Below are positions 45,783-57,720 of a stretch of 64,000 bases of DNA, piece by piece; within the stretch, counting starts at the first letter, position 1; each line of letters begins with the position of its first letter. The DNA lies in the NCBI GenBank assembly GCA_905250025.1, contig CAJNOJ010000132.1, forward strand, positions 174,422 through 238,421. Reading direction: 5' to 3'. The notes beneath the pieces are model-generated. The model was given only the letters and a program-made list of their open reading frames with translations. It was not told the DNA's origin and did no database searches. Origin of the DNA: Adineta ricciae (taxonomy: Eukaryota; Rotifera; Eurotatoria; Adinetida; Adinetidae). Made by a program: the position numbers and the translations under genes.

Positions 45783-47498
45783 TCACTGAATCCATATCTG
45801 GATGGGTCCAGATCGACGCCGAGCAATTGAACATGTATCTGGCAAAGAATTCTTCAGCCATTCGACCAAGTCATCGTTTGCACGATCGTCTTGACAATAT
45901 ATATGCAGTGCTCGAAGATTGCACATTTTTGGTATGAGATCAAGAATAATTGTTCGAGTTTCAATATAAATGAGAAGAACTTCGCATTGCTGTCCGAATG
46001 AGGAATCAGCCAGGAAAGAGCATTGAGTTGCATTTAAATAACGGTTTGTTTTCGAATGGTAAGGCAACAATTCAAGTTGACGTACTGATGCGTGATGAAA
46101 ATTCATTCGTAACAATCTCAGAAATAGCAATGCATCGATATTTAGCATGTTGAGACGACGCGCTCGACCGAGTAAAGTTTTCAATTGATATTGTGATCGA
46201 CTATCTTCTTTTTTCTCAATGACCTTCAATGAAGTTAACGAATCTAATTGTGGAATGATCGTCCAGAAGTTTCTATCGTGCGGTAAGATTAGCGTCAGGC
46301 GATGAATGTTTGGGTAACAAATCGTTGGTAAAGATAAATTAGGTTTACATCGTTTATAAAAGACATCTGAGATTTGATCAAAACAGTTGGAATTACCCAG
46401 CTGTGGAAGAGTCGTTTTCGACCACCGATTCTGATAAACAACGTGAGTTGAATCCGAACAGTAAGGTAAAGTATAGAAAATGAATAGTTTACCCGACTGC
46501 TGCGGTAAATCGCATCGAACGTACCAGTGATGTTCGTCGAGCCAAAATGAAGTTTGAAAAGTTTGAAAGAATTCTTCGAGATGTTCTTCGACATGATCGG
46601 ATTTTAATGATAGAACTCGAATAAGAAATCGAAATGTTTCAATCTTGGATACATACTTCGTCAGAAGTTGTTGCCATTGGTTTCCGTTTAAATTGATCGA
46701 TTCAGTTTCAAGTTTGAGATGTCGTAAATTCGGTGCACTTTGCAAAAGCTTTGTCAGAGTGAAGAGCGTACCGCCAAAATGAAGGTTTAGACGAGTAAGG
46801 AATAGCGCAGGAATGATATGTTGTGATTTAATATCGACGGTTTCTCCGATATTGATAGAAAGATGTTGAAGATACGGTGTTAAACTGAATAGATGACTAA
46901 GTTCCATTGAAGAAAATGTGTGACATTTTATTGAGAGATATTTCATTGTTTTAGAGATCATCGACAGTCCAGAAAATCTCGGACTGTGTTCGAATGTCAT
47001 ATCCAAAGTGCAATTTGTAAGAGAATTCAAATGCCAAATGTTGTTAAGTAGCTCTTTCGGAGCGCATTCACTGGTAAATTTACATTTGGTAATTTTCAAA
47101 TGAGTGAGATATGGAAGGTAAAAACAATCGGATGTTATCTCCAGAAGAACATTCGCAGAATCGATTCTGTGAAGTAAAAGTACATGTAAATGTGTGAACT
47201 CGTCAACGGTAAGATTGAAATTGAGAAGGTGTCGGTACAATTGTGGAGTTTCACATTCGTTGGAAAGACAAAGTAAGTGAACTTGATCGATAATTCCCGG
47301 TAAGTATCGCGTACAGACCAGATTGAAATTCGACTTGGATATTGAACGGAAATCTAGACGATATGAATGGAAACTGGTGAAAAGAAGCTTGTTGAAACGA
47401 GAATTAAGGTTTCTGAAAGCATGGATAAGTTCGATGACGTTGAAATATTCGAATAGTTCGTGAAATACTTCATTCGGTAAATGTTCCAGATTTGTCAT
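45783..47498 (-). CDS. F-box protein with leucine-rich region
   Basis: Intronless 571 residues. The N-terminus MTNLEHLPNEVFHELFEYF followed by LIHAFRNLNSRFNKLL is a clear F-box, which binds Skp1 in SCF ubiquitin ligases. The rest is a degenerate LRR-like solenoid (repeated LTHLKI, LNSLTNCTL, LRHLKLE, LTSLKVI, LRALHIY), the usual substrate-binding part. Large families of intronless F-box proteins of this layout occur in bdelloids. The target is unknown. Confidence 0.85.
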   Translation of the reverse strand: MTNLEHLPNEVFHELFEYFNVIELIHAFRNLNSRFNKLLFTSFHSYRLDFRSISKSNFNLVCTRYLPGIIDQVHLLCLSNECETPQLYRHLLNFNLTVDEFTHLHVLLLHRIDSANVLLEITSDCFYLPYLTHLKITKCKFTSECAPKELLNNIWHLNSLTNCTLDMTFEHSPRFSGLSMISKTMKYLSIKCHTFSSMELSHLFSLTPYLQHLSINIGETVDIKSQHIIPALFLTRLNLHFGGTLFTLTKLLQSAPNLRHLKLETESINLNGNQWQQLLTKYVSKIETFRFLIRVLSLKSDHVEEHLEEFFQTFQTSFWLDEHHWYVRCDLPQQSGKLFIFYTLPYCSDSTHVVYQNRWSKTTLPQLGNSNCFDQISDVFYKRCKPNLSLPTICYPNIHRLTLILPHDRNFWTIIPQLDSLTSLKVIEKKEDSRSQYQLKTLLGRARRLNMLNIDALLFLRLLRMNFHHASVRQLELLPYHSKTNRYLNATQCSFLADSSFGQQCEVLLIYIETRTIILDLIPKMCNLRALHIYCQDDRANDDLVEWLKNSLPDTCSIARRRSGPIQIWIQ

Positions 47499-48297
47499 CG
47501 GGTTTTTTCCAATGTAAAATAAAAAAACACGGTGCTGCTCGTAGCGTATGCAAAAGAAAGAAACGCACGTGTTTGATGTTTTGTGCTCTTTTCTGTTTCC
47601 TACAAAATATCACTCATACATGAGTCATACTTTCTTTCTTACATCATTCAGAACAGGAGTCATTGTAGATGACGAAAGTTCATGTGTAAATATTTCTTAG
47701 CTTTTACAACAGACTCGTTTTTTATTCAAATCGATGCTGGTTGATCGAAAGTTCAAATGAATAGTATTGCTTAATCGGAGTAGTTGTCCTCAGGCTAAGG
47801 TTCAGTGTAATCGGAATTTTCATTTCCGACCCAGATCAAACCCAATTTCTTCGAAGTTGATAAGAATAGTTTTTAGGACGTGTTTCACATCAGAGAAGTT
47901 ATCTTCCTTTTCGTCGTCGGAGATTTTATCGAAAGATGTTCAGCTCATTGTTGGAGTATATTACAGGAAACAACTGTTATGTGTACGGGTGAAATGAGAT
48001 GCGGCAATCGCCCTCTAATGCATAAGTATGCTAATTACACCTGTGAAATCCAAAAAAAGGAAATAAATCCATCAAATAGCGAAGAATTACAACTTCAATG
48101 ACACAGTTGCACACGAGTTTGGTAGTATAAAGCCAGCTGCATTCGGTTATTGATGGTATGTTATAACAAATTAAACTGACATTACGATTGGTTGATAAAG
48201 AATGACAAATTGTATGAAGACGTAGGGGCGTATCGACTATTTTTTGTACATTATACACAAATATATCTATATTTTGTTTTTATTATTATTATAGTCA
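47499..48297. other. Divergent intergenic region (F-box / acyltransferase)
   Basis: About 800 nt. Short frames (47767-48101) show no domain or splice support. It presumably holds two promoters. Confidence 0.45.
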
Positions 48298-49700
48298 TGA
48301 ATCTCGTCAACTCGTTGAAAGGACTATTTTTTTATTTATTCTTAACCATCGCTGCACTTTTTACTCTGATTTTCGCGTTTACACCAGCTGCTTCATTGAT
48401 ATTCATTCATCGAAAATTTCATTTTCGTGTATGCTCTTTCATTATCGGCCATTTTCTTCTAGTAATAACCGTAAGCACTGTATTTGCCCTTGAAATTCTC
48501 CACCAGAATCGTCGTCCATTTTAGTGTCTTTTGGAAGATTTCTTGAACATCAGAGTCGTTATCACCGGTGATGAGTTGACCAAACCGAACGTGCGCTCGA
48601 TTATTCTATTAAACCATCGAACGCGACTCGATTGGATGTACATATGGATGTTACAAAGTCGATTTAAACTTCTTGATCAGTTGAAAATCGCTTTAAAATC
48701 GGAAATCAAACGTATTCCTATAATCGGTAAAAATTCCATCTTTTTACTTCGATTTTCTACATTTCTGCATATTAGGTTGGGGATGTTATCACAACGGTTT
48801 TCTTTTTCTTCATCGTCAATGGAAGAAGGACCAAGATGAAATGAAGAAGACTATTGAATACTACAAATCATCTCAAACGCCAGTCTCCGTATGCATTCTA
48901 ACTGCTCTATTTTAACGCACATTAACGCTTATTATCTCTATTGAAGTGATCATGTACTTCGTACACGTTTATATGTAGTTATTGATTTTTCCGGAAGGAA
49001 CGAATTTACATAACAAAACCAAACTGAAAAGTAATACGTATGCTTCAAAACAAGCAACTTTCAATCGACCTTACGAATATTGTCTTCATCCGCATACAAC
49101 CGGTTTTACGTATCTGCTTAAAACAATGCGATCGAGTAAGACCTTCCTCAAAACAAGCATAGAATCCATGTTTTGTCTAATTTAGATGACATCATTGATA
49201 CTGTTGATGACATAACCATTGGTTACGAAGGAGAAATCTCAGTAACAGAACTTGATTTACTCAAAGGCCATTTTCCGAAAATAATTCATTTTCACATTAA
49301 ACGTTATGATGTGAATGAGTTACCAAAAGAAGATGAACAAGTCAGTGAGTGGTTAAAGAAATGTTGGGATGAAAAAGAAAATCGACTAGAGGAGTAAAAC
49401 GAAGTTTTATGTCAAATTCTGATCCTTACTTTTTGTTTTGGTTAACTTAGATTTTATACTACATATCAATTCGACTTCCCATCAAAACGATTTCGCAATC
49501 ATCGAACAGAAACGAACGTGCAAGTTGAACGTCGATTAGCTTTACTTGTATTAATCATATTCATTATATTTTGGTCGTACTGCTTCGTCGCTTATACATT
49601 GGTGAAATTGTATGTCCTAGCTATCGTTATCTTTCAGTCCATCGTGCAGATAATCATCAATGTTGATGATCAACGTCCTGCCGATCATCGACAAGACTAA
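48298..49700 (+). CDS. Lysocardiolipin/lysophospholipid acyltransferase (LCLAT1-like)
   Basis: Six exons: 48298-48470, 48525-48726, 48776-48888, 48979-49135, 49186-49393 and 49451-49700, total about 367 residues. An N-terminal hydrophobic pair (LFFYLFLTIAALFTLIFAF) anchors it in the ER. The acyltransferase motifs are NHRTRLDWM (NHxxxxD catalytic), a WGC..FLFLHRQW block, LIFPEGTNL (motif III) and HPHTTGFTYLL. A C-terminal domain (GHFPKIIHFHIKRYDVNELP, WLKKCWDEKENRL) and a final hydrophobic pair closely follow animal LCLAT1/AGPAT. It would move an acyl chain from acyl-CoA to a lysophospholipid in membrane lipid remodelling. Intact, no lesions. Confidence 0.92.
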
Positions 49701-50784
49701 ATTAGAACTCATCTTTTTCCTCCAGACTCATGCGTGTTAAGGGATTTTTGTTTATTTATACATATTCATGCATTGCGCTCTTGATATCAAGTTTTATTAC
49801 AATGACATTCAATGTACAGATTATATTTAGATCGTATATCTAAGTTTTGAAAGTATGTCCAGAGCAGTGGAATGACAAGTGGGTATAATTTACGAAACTG
49901 TCAATCAGAAATCATTTCGTATTCATCTATGCTTTGTAATTCTAAGATCTTTTTGTTGACAGAAACATATTTATGAGTATAGCTAGAACGAAAAAGAATC
50001 TTTCAATCGCAAAGATCAAACATTGCTATGTATAATCTTTCTTTCGTTTTGTAGAACAAAAGTGTGAGGATGGTTCGATGTCATATAAAAATCAAGTTAC
50101 AGTTTCGAAACGATATATTCTCATTTTAGAAGTAAAAAGAAACAATAAGCTCAGCCCCGTCAACATATACAAGTGCAGGACTTCAAGAACTTCTCAAAGA
50201 CAAGAATAAGGAATCGATTGTCAGTCTATAATATAGAAATGAAAACTTAAAATGGAAAGGCATGGAAATTTTCAATAATTATTTGCTGAAAAATAATACG
50301 GTAGTCATTCTTTTCTCAAAAAAAAGTTACGACTTATAACGAACGCTGCATGACATTCTCTGTTCGTTGGTGAAACATCTCGATTCTCAATGATCTTATT
50401 CTGGATGATAATCAAATCGAAGCTCAAGGTGCACAGTGCCTAAGTGATGGACTGCAACATAACAAAGTTAGTTAATGTACCTCTTTATTTAACTTGAATT
50501 CTGTCATCACAAATATTGTATAGACACTCGTTACACTTTGTCTTGAACATGATCAAATCGGGGGTAGAGTACGGCAAGTCCTTGGAAAACTGCAGAAAAA
50601 GAATAGAAAATTAAGTTTCACTGCATGAGGTGATTAAATACAGAAAAAAAACAGAATCAATAAAACATTTCAGCATACAAATATGACTTTCTAGCAACTA
50701 CGCATATGAGTGTTAGTAGATCACGAATAGGCACACTTATTGCATCACAAAAGCATCAGTGTATAGAAAGGAAAATCAGATTGG
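49701..50784. other. Intergenic, mostly empty apart from the LRR relic
   Basis: AT-rich, with no other gene or repeat seen. Confidence 0.4.
50155..50622 (+). pseudogene. Leucine-rich-repeat gene relic
   Basis: Three short pieces look like ribonuclease-inhibitor-type LRR units, each about one repeat long: SAGLQELLKDKNKESIVSL near 50170, LNDLILDDNQIEAQGAQCL at about 50385-50440, and TLVTLCLEHDQIGGRV after an intron-like GTTAGT...TATAG (50467-50523). Stops and the loss of most repeats suggest a remnant of a larger NLR-like or LRR gene. Low confidence because the pieces are short. Confidence 0.4.
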
Positions 50785-51060
50785 TTAAATTTGGTTCTGG
50801 TAAAGTACTTCATCCACCGTGAGAAGATATCCACTTGAACCACCTTGCATTCCACCAGCACCAAAAGCTCCAGCGGCGAATGGTGGAAGGAATGGAAGGA
50901 AAATTCCTCTTAAACGTGAATGACCAGCGGTTCGAGGACGTCCATAGGCAGGATTACTGCTGCTTTCCACAACTTCAAACTTGCGTCTGTCGTCAATTTC
51001 GCGACCACTGGGTGAAAGTCTTTGGCCTGTTCCAAACTCGCCGATAGTAAATGTGGACAT
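50785..51060 (-). CDS. Small protein of unknown function
   Basis: 91 residues from ATG 51060 (an ATG further upstream at 51084 is possible). Basic N-terminal half (REIDDRRKFEVV, GRPRTAGHSRLRG), then a Pro/Gly/Ala-rich hydrophobic stretch (GIFLPFLPPFAAGAFGAGG) and a polar tail. I recognise no family. The frame is open and begins at a reasonable ATG; a TATA-like TATATA lies about 55 nt upstream. Could be a real short gene, but there is no second copy to test it. Confidence 0.45.
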   Translation of the reverse strand: MSTFTIGEFGTGQRLSPSGREIDDRRKFEVVESSSNPAYGRPRTAGHSRLRGIFLPFLPPFAAGAFGAGGMQGGSSGYLLTVDEVLYQNQI

Positions 51061-51084
51061 CTTCTTTTGAGTATGTAGATGCAA

Positions 51085-51484
51085 TGAATGTTTGATTATC
51101 GAGTTGTTTTCTCAGTCTTTATATACGGGAGACGAAAGAACATTGCACGGGTCCTCTTCTATTACGCAGTTATGTGATGCAGTAATAGTTTTGTTTGAGG
51201 ACATACTTGATGTGTTGTGAACCTGCGAAAACATCAAATGAAGGAAGAGTAAACACGCCATTTTGTCTAATTATGACGTCAAACAAATTAGAAAAATGCC
51301 TTGTATAATGAGGTAGAAAATCGTGAAACAAAAACGTAGCAAGAAAATACGAACAGGCGTGGCATAACGGGTGTTTTCATTTATTTGACTGAGAAAACAT
51401 AAAGCAAAACATGTCTATGTACAACAACAACTAAGATAAAATAATACCAAAGTTCATTTTTGAGTAGAACAAAACGAATTCAGC
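51085..51484. other. Intergenic, no gene seen
   Basis: 400 nt between the small gene and the 3' end of the UGT gene, with no feature recognised. Confidence 0.4.
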
Positions 51485-54400
51485 TCAGTTTGTCACCTGT
51501 CTCGACGTAATGTTGAGCACATCTGATGATAACGATCGCTTTATTTTATTGTTATTGGAAAATGAGAGTGGTAGAAATCTTGCTGCCGACGAAGAATTTC
51601 GACGTTGATTATATTCACGTTTAATCTTTTCAAACTCAACAATGATTATTTGACAGACTTTTGGATGAAGACCTGAAGCGTTTGCAGCCACTCTAGCAAC
51701 TGGAGAAACTTCCTGGTCACCATCGTTCTGTATATCTCTCGATAATGACGTGCCATCAAAGAGTTTCGATGAAATACGTCTTCCTTCCTTTCTATATTTC
51801 TCTACAACATTTTGCACACTTGCATAGACACCTCGACTGAGCCAGGTCAGCGATGAAACCGTGCTTATGCTAGGTTTCATTCCCATATTCACGACAGCTA
51901 TTAACGATCCTGCTGCAGCACCAGGTACGCCATGACGTTTATACCCGGCACGAGGTTGAGTTATGACACCAGTAAAACCTTCCTTCCACCCCTTCCATAA
52001 GGTTATGCCAGCTGCCCTGGCACCCGATTTAAAATTAGTTACAACCGGTCTCGAACGCGTTTTGTTAGTGCTAATAGAATACGTATAACGAGAATGTTTA
52101 TAATTTGAATGAAAAAGACTTCTCCTACCTGTACGGATCGTATAAATAAGGGACATGATGGAGTGCATCAGTTATTTCACCATACAATGACAAAGATCCA
52201 AGAGTCAAATGGCCTATACCTAAAGCCACGCCTTTAGCCACACTTCCAGCGCCATCGAGTGCTCTGTTTCTACTCAGATTGTCATTGCTCGCCGCTCGCT
52301 TTAATTCCGATGCAGTACCGATAAACATTTTCGAGATAGCCTTTTGCGAATGCTCAAAGAAGCCATGCATGATTATATGCTGATGATTATCGTGCTTGAA
52401 ATGCCATTTTCGTGTGGCATGTGGCCGAAGTTGATCTTCTTCTAGAACATTTGCTGATACTAATACTTGTGCAACTGGTCGGGATATTTGTAAATGATAT
52501 TTATCGGAACGATAACAGGCAGAAAATGTAGGTTCTAGATCGCTGTGCATGCGTGTCAAAGGTAAATTTGCATGAAATGCGCGCACCGCTGCTGCACATC
52601 CATCTTCCTTCAGAATCGCATCGCGAAGATGTTCAGCAGCAACGCGTGTTGTTGATTGATGGACAAAATGGAATGCTTGGATCAATTGTTCTGTCGTGAT
52701 CGACTTGCCTGAAACTGGTTGAGGACCAGCACCACTCTTGGCGATAACTGTACCCCAAAAAAATTGATCACCAAAGAATGGAACCACAATGGTGGGTTTT
52801 CCGGCGCGTAGACCAGCGGCAGTGGTGCCCGCACCACCATGATGACAAACAGCTGATACTATACAGAAACGAGCAATAAATCGAAGTACTTGTCAACATA
52901 GAGAGAAATCAGTACTTACCATGTTGAAAAAGCCAATCATGTGGTACATTTCCGATTTTGAATATGTTAGGTGGCAATTGATCTGTTTCCGTAGCAAGAC
53001 CAGATAGAACAGCGCGATATCCGGATTGAAGAAGTGCATCGACGACAACTTTAAGAATACGAAGAGAATCGTGTCCTGCAATAGAACCAAAGCCAATGTA
53101 GATTGGTTTTTGTTCACCAGAATGAAGGAAATCAAGTAGATCTTGCGGTGGATTTGTGTAGGCTGTTCCGAGATCCAAGAAGAAAAAGCCGGATACATCA
53201 ATATGTTCTCCCCAATCTTTGGGTTTCTCCACAAGTGATGGCGACCAGCAGTAAGTATGAGGTACCCGCTCGTCATCTAGAGCATATACCGCTTGACTAG
53301 TATTTAGTATCGAAAGGCCCAGTGTTTTCTTTCGAAAGTTGTTGATAATATCGCCCATGCCCGTCCACGTCTAAAAGGAATTTATAAAGTGAACTCATCG
53401 TTCAATTGAAAAGATTATTGTGTATTTACCAGTGTATCAATAACATCATAGGAATATCGATTGATGATTTTGCTCGATCCAGTAGAGTTGTCAATATTGG
53501 ATAGTGGATGTGGAAAAGCTGCTGTCGATGTCCAAGGCATTGTGAACATGATATGTAAAGGTATCTGTAGTTTTTCTGCACAATGAATATGACCAAATGA
53601 TGGTGGATTCGCAATGATTGCTTCTGCAGTGAATGGCATATTCGTTTCATCATCATTTGCTATACAGGCTTGCCACGTCGAAGCAAGAATTTCAGATATT
53701 GATCGACGTTTCCTACCGACATCTCCCGCCATGATGCTATCTATTGAAGGAATGATGCCAGTATTTTTAACCATGAATGAAATCAAATCAACTGGATCAC
53801 CACCTAATGGATAGAATTCCAGACCATTACCACGAACAAATGATCGAAATGTTTCGTGTGTTGCTAATCGGACACGATGACCTTTGGCTCGCAGTGCTTG
53901 ACCAAGACTACGTTCAAATTTCTTAGATTGTTTAAAAAACGTTTTTGTTCAACTTACGCGATAAATGGTTGCACGTCACCTCGTGTACCAACGATGAGAA
54001 TGACAATAGCCAAGCGAGGTATAAGAAGATCTTCATCGGTTGGAGTGTCTCTCCGAAGACATCCAGGTGTTGATGGAAGTGACAGGACAGGTGCTTTATA
54101 TTTCTTTTTCGATTTAAATGTCAAATCGAGACGTCCACTAGTGTCGTCGACACTAACTGTATAATCCAGAACTTCGTTATCTTTCTGCTGACCAGTAGTA
54201 ACATTTACTTCTCCAACGGCGCAGATGAATTTGTTGTGTTGAATAAGATCAACGTGGAGAGAAAGTGTAGAATTAAAACAACAAATCATCAGGCTATTTT
54301 CATTGTGTAAAAGTTTCGAAGGCAGTTCGATGGGATTCATTGATGACACAAGCGAACCAGAAAATATTTCGATGTTATTGAGTTGTATGACAGTATTAAT

Positions 54401-54667
54401 ATCAACACTGTCATTGTGATGATTATTCGATTCGAATACTAGATGCAATTGTTTGTCAACAGATGTACGCTCGAATTGTTTGCAATACCACCATTTACAT
54501 AATTTTTTCGTATCAACAACGTGCGGTAAATTGACAAGAAGCCAATCATGGTGTGTACCTGTATTTTCTGCAGTCGATACCATGGTTTCGCTGTTCATAC
54601 GTTGACAGTAACATCTCCAATCGGCATCAAAACTTATGCGGGTGAGATCTTCGTTATCAACCGCCAT
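51485..54667 (-). CDS. Sterol 3-beta-glucosyltransferase-like UGT (GT1/GT28) with Vps13-like tail
   Basis: Five exons (53958-54667, 53430-53907, 52920-53370, 52129-52858, 51485-52070) give 984 residues. An unplaced N-terminal domain of about 220 residues comes first. The N-terminal glycosyltransferase half follows with IVILIVGTRGDVQPFIALG and VRLATHETFRSFV plus LEFYPLGGDP, then the donor half with YIGFGSI, SAVCHHGGAGTTAAGLRAG and VPFFGDQFFWG (sugar-nucleotide signature). These are hallmarks of UDP-glucose:sterol glucosyltransferases (plant, fungal UGT51/Atg26, bacterial). The C-terminal 300 residues contain GWKEGFTGVITQPRAGYKRHGVPG, like the C-terminal region of Vps13/chorein. Animals normally lack this enzyme class, so acquisition is likely, although the gene now has introns. 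Glucosylation of a sterol or other lipid is the expected role. Confidence 0.88.
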
Positions 54668-55014
54668 ACTTTTTCTCAAAATCTACTTTTATGAGTAATA
54701 GTGCTTATAGCTTTCTTTCCTCCACTTTTTATACGGCCATATGTCGCTCGCACTTTTCTGACGTTCTGCTCCTTTCTTTTTCCTTCATCTATATTTCAAG
54801 TCATGTTTTACCTCTGTGAGGACGCGATGAGTAAGACAAAATAAAAAACAACCAGTGATTCATCAAGAACGTCATTTGTCAAAACAAAGTTCTTTGTACT
54901 TAGTTATGAATCATTGTTGTATTCAAAGAGTCATACAAATGCGTTCTGTGCTTTTTATCTTTCCAGATAGAAAATATTTATTTCAACGCGCATAGTCATG
55001 TAGATTAAAAATTT
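54668..55014. other. Intergenic, no gene seen
   Basis: About 350 nt upstream of the UGT start, presumably its promoter; also the 3' flank of the protease inhibitor gene. Confidence 0.4.
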
Positions 55015-55284
55015 CTATCCATTTTGTGGAACTCGCGCGACTTTATCTTCTTCGTCAAAGAATACGCGTACACGATTAGGACGCACATCGAGTTTCATCG
55101 GACAATGAAGTGGCAGTTTTTCTACCTGGTAGTCTAGAAGAGTGGAAATCATCATAATTACATAGAAATTCGAAACGAATTACCTGGATTTTCACGTTTG
55201 ATTTCTTCAATAGCCTCGTCTATTGGTTTACCAAGTAGATGCGGCCATGATTTACTCTCATATGGCGCAAGTTTCAATAGGTCC
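55015..55284 (-). CDS. Potato inhibitor I (I13, eglin/CI-2 type) serine protease inhibitor, 5' end not found
   Basis: Two joined exons (55184-55284 and 55015-55133) encode SWPHLLGKPIDEAIEEIKRENP then VEKLPLHCPMKLDVRPNRVRVFFD and end VARVPQNG. That is the compact inhibitor I fold: SWPxLxGK at the start, a reactive-site loop, RxRVF and the final VPxxG. The loop reads PLHCPMKLDV, so the residue before the scissile bond is probably Cys or Pro-Met, not classical. It is very short (about 70 residues), as is usual. An acceptor (TTGTAG) precedes the first exon, so at least one more 5' exon is needed; I could not place it. It would block subtilisin- or chymotrypsin-like proteases. Confidence 0.8.
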
Positions 55285-55649
55285 CTACAAGAAACGCTCT
55301 AAAACTTAAAAATCACTCTGGAAAGCAGCGATAGAAATACTTGCATTGTGGCACTTTCTATTTATCGGCAATCGCTGGGAGAAAAATAGATCGAATGTGG
55401 CAATTATAAGTCGAAAAACGAAGGATGTTGTTTTTTTGTTGAAACAGAACGAAAAACTGATTACCTGTTGTTGACAAACAGTATTGTCAGTAATCAAGGT
55501 TATTTGCATGATTTATGCATCAACATAGAACGAATCGAAATATTGTCTTTTCATCTTAAAGAGCTGAAATACATTTTTCCTTTTCTATCATACTATGTGA
55601 CGCATTCCGTGCAGCATGAATAAACAGACGTAGTCAACGATAGTATTTC
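55285..55649. other. Upstream of the inhibitor; first exon probably here
   Basis: About 365 nt. An open minus frame (55306-55509) starts MQITLITDN and has a donor-like CAG/GTAATC, but its phase does not join the known exon cleanly. I therefore leave the first exon unassigned. Confidence 0.3.
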
Positions 55650-56686
55650 ATGCTGTCTTTTGTGTTTGCCATATCTACTAAATCGAATGAATTGACATCA
55701 TTTGTTTACGAAGATTTGATTCTTCATATTCAACTCATTCAATCTCAGATCATTGATCCATTCGGAAACGGTACGAGTTAGGAATGTATGGATCATGAAA
55801 TGATCAGTATGATTTCGAAAGACTATGTTAAACATCATGTACGAAGACATCTACAGCAATATGTACAATCGGGCACAATGACCAACAATCGTAGATCACC
55901 ATTGACAGATGTAGAACTTACATCGAACGTAGCCGAATTTGGTGATCGTTCTGGATTTGTTATTTATATTGAAGTAACGATTTCGATAAGTGAATACCAA
56001 AGTTTATTATGTAAACAACAGATATTACCAGTTCTTCTAACGGATAGAATCGAATCGATTAAGAAAGCAACTAAAACTTCATCCAAGATTTGCAAATGTT
56101 GAATTGAAATCATTATAAAATTCGATCGGACTGTACGGCCGAGTAGAGACAACTGAAATGAGGACAAAGCATTGATACCAGTGACAATATTCTATCAATT
56201 CAACTGTATTAAGCGGATTCAATCATGATGGCAAAACTAATTAAAGACCAAGTAAATCCTAATCTTTGATTTTACTTTTTTCGTTATTATTTATTTAGAA
56301 TGGATCAACAAACTTCGGACCTACTATGGAAATATTTATCAGACTCCCTTTCGGACATACAATCACAAGAACGTCTAATGTTTTTCGGGACACAATTACA
56401 AGACGATAATACTTTAACGGACTATGCGATCCAAAGTGAATCACCGTTGATTATGGCACTTCGCTTACGTGGCGGAATGTATCATTTCCCCAGTGGTCGT
56501 CAAGACTTTCAAGTTTCGCCTTGTGATGATGGTGCGAATGCGATTATAAGTGTTCTCAAATTTGCATTTAAAAACGATAATTTACAAGTCCAAACACTTT
56601 TATTGAATTTATACAGAACATCTAAGGACTATTCGCTGGTAAATGGGATGATAAACATAAAAAATGTTGTACTTTTTGTGCAATGA
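55650..56686 (+). pseudogene. Ubiquitin-like-domain gene, apparently decayed
   Basis: One frame reads from ATG 55650 through a TAG (about 55779) to another stop at 56100, with an EVTISISEYQSLL block that I do not recognise. After an intron-like acceptor (ATTTATTTAG) a second frame from 56300 contains the C-terminal two thirds of a ubiquitin fold: [20 protein letters not shown] then [20 protein letters not shown], like [22 protein letters not shown] of ubiquitin, ending with the LRLRGG tail and a further 65 residues. The first ubiquitin strand pair is missing. In-frame stops suggest a relic; undetected introns could rescue it. Confidence 0.5.
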
Positions 56687-57720
56687 ACGATAATGACTAA
56701 CTTTGTCTCTGTTGTGGATAAATTCTTCAGTAGTATAATCAAGAAATATATTCTGTTTTTCTTTATTCCTTCGGCGACGCAAATGATATAATCTAGGCTA
56801 ACTATTGCCTGAGAAGGAATGTTATTTCGATGATGCTATTACAAATAAAATCATAAAAGTTTTTTTTTTCTCTCAGTATTTGAGTGTGTTAAACATTCAT
56901 ATTAATAAGCAACAAGACCTTCGTTGTTTTCAAATTGTAAAACGTTGGTGAAGAAATATTTCCAATAAGTAAATTGCGATTATTCGATTCGCTGTTCTCG
57001 TTTAGTATTTAAAATTGCTTGGGTTTTTTCTCTTTTCTTTTATAAAATCGAATGAGAGTGTTAAGTACCTGTTATTCATGCATTGACAAATCCCTCATTG
57101 CGGCAAATGGCTGTAAACATAGTGTTTCAAAGTAAATAAAATGACTTTCAGTGATTTTGTTCTCTTCTCAATAGGCGGATTGAGTCGCGTGTCAGTAAAA
57201 ACTTTCTTCATCTTGCTGTCAAAAATATGTGAAGAGGATTGAAATTTACATGCGACATTCGAAGACATTACTGAAACTTGTAGATAATATTGTTGCCGAC
57301 CGGGTAGCGCTCGCGTTTATACATCGTCAATGTTCGCATGTCTATCCAATGTTTATACTAAATTTCGAAAAATATCTTTCTTCCGAGATTGCATGAAGAA
57401 AAGAAGCTTGTGTGCTTGTTAGTCAATCTGATTTTATTCGTTTGTTCTGTCATTGATGCAGAAATATTTTGCGAGTTCGATTAATGTAAATATTGGAATG
57501 CACTTCAAAGAAGCTCTTGGTTTAGACAATGCATGAAGAACAAAACAACGCAGCTGAAATTATCGAACAAGAAATTTCGGCGACAAAAAAAGTTTGCCTT
57601 GACCATAGTTTTTATATTTAATGTCATTTTCTTACTACATGCTGGCAGTTGCTTGAATAGTTTTAGTGAAATATGTTTCGTTTTATTTAGATTAAAAACT
57701 AATATTGTGGCTTATTACTA
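56687..57720. other. Intergenic, no gene seen
   Basis: About 1 kb, AT-rich. A small frame at 57528 (MHEEQNNAAEIIEQEIS) just upstream of the protease could be an alternative first exon; unsupported. Confidence 0.35.

Noticed and set aside
47767..48101. Short gene upstream of the acyltransferase
   Set aside because: Overlapping small frames with no recognisable protein feature.
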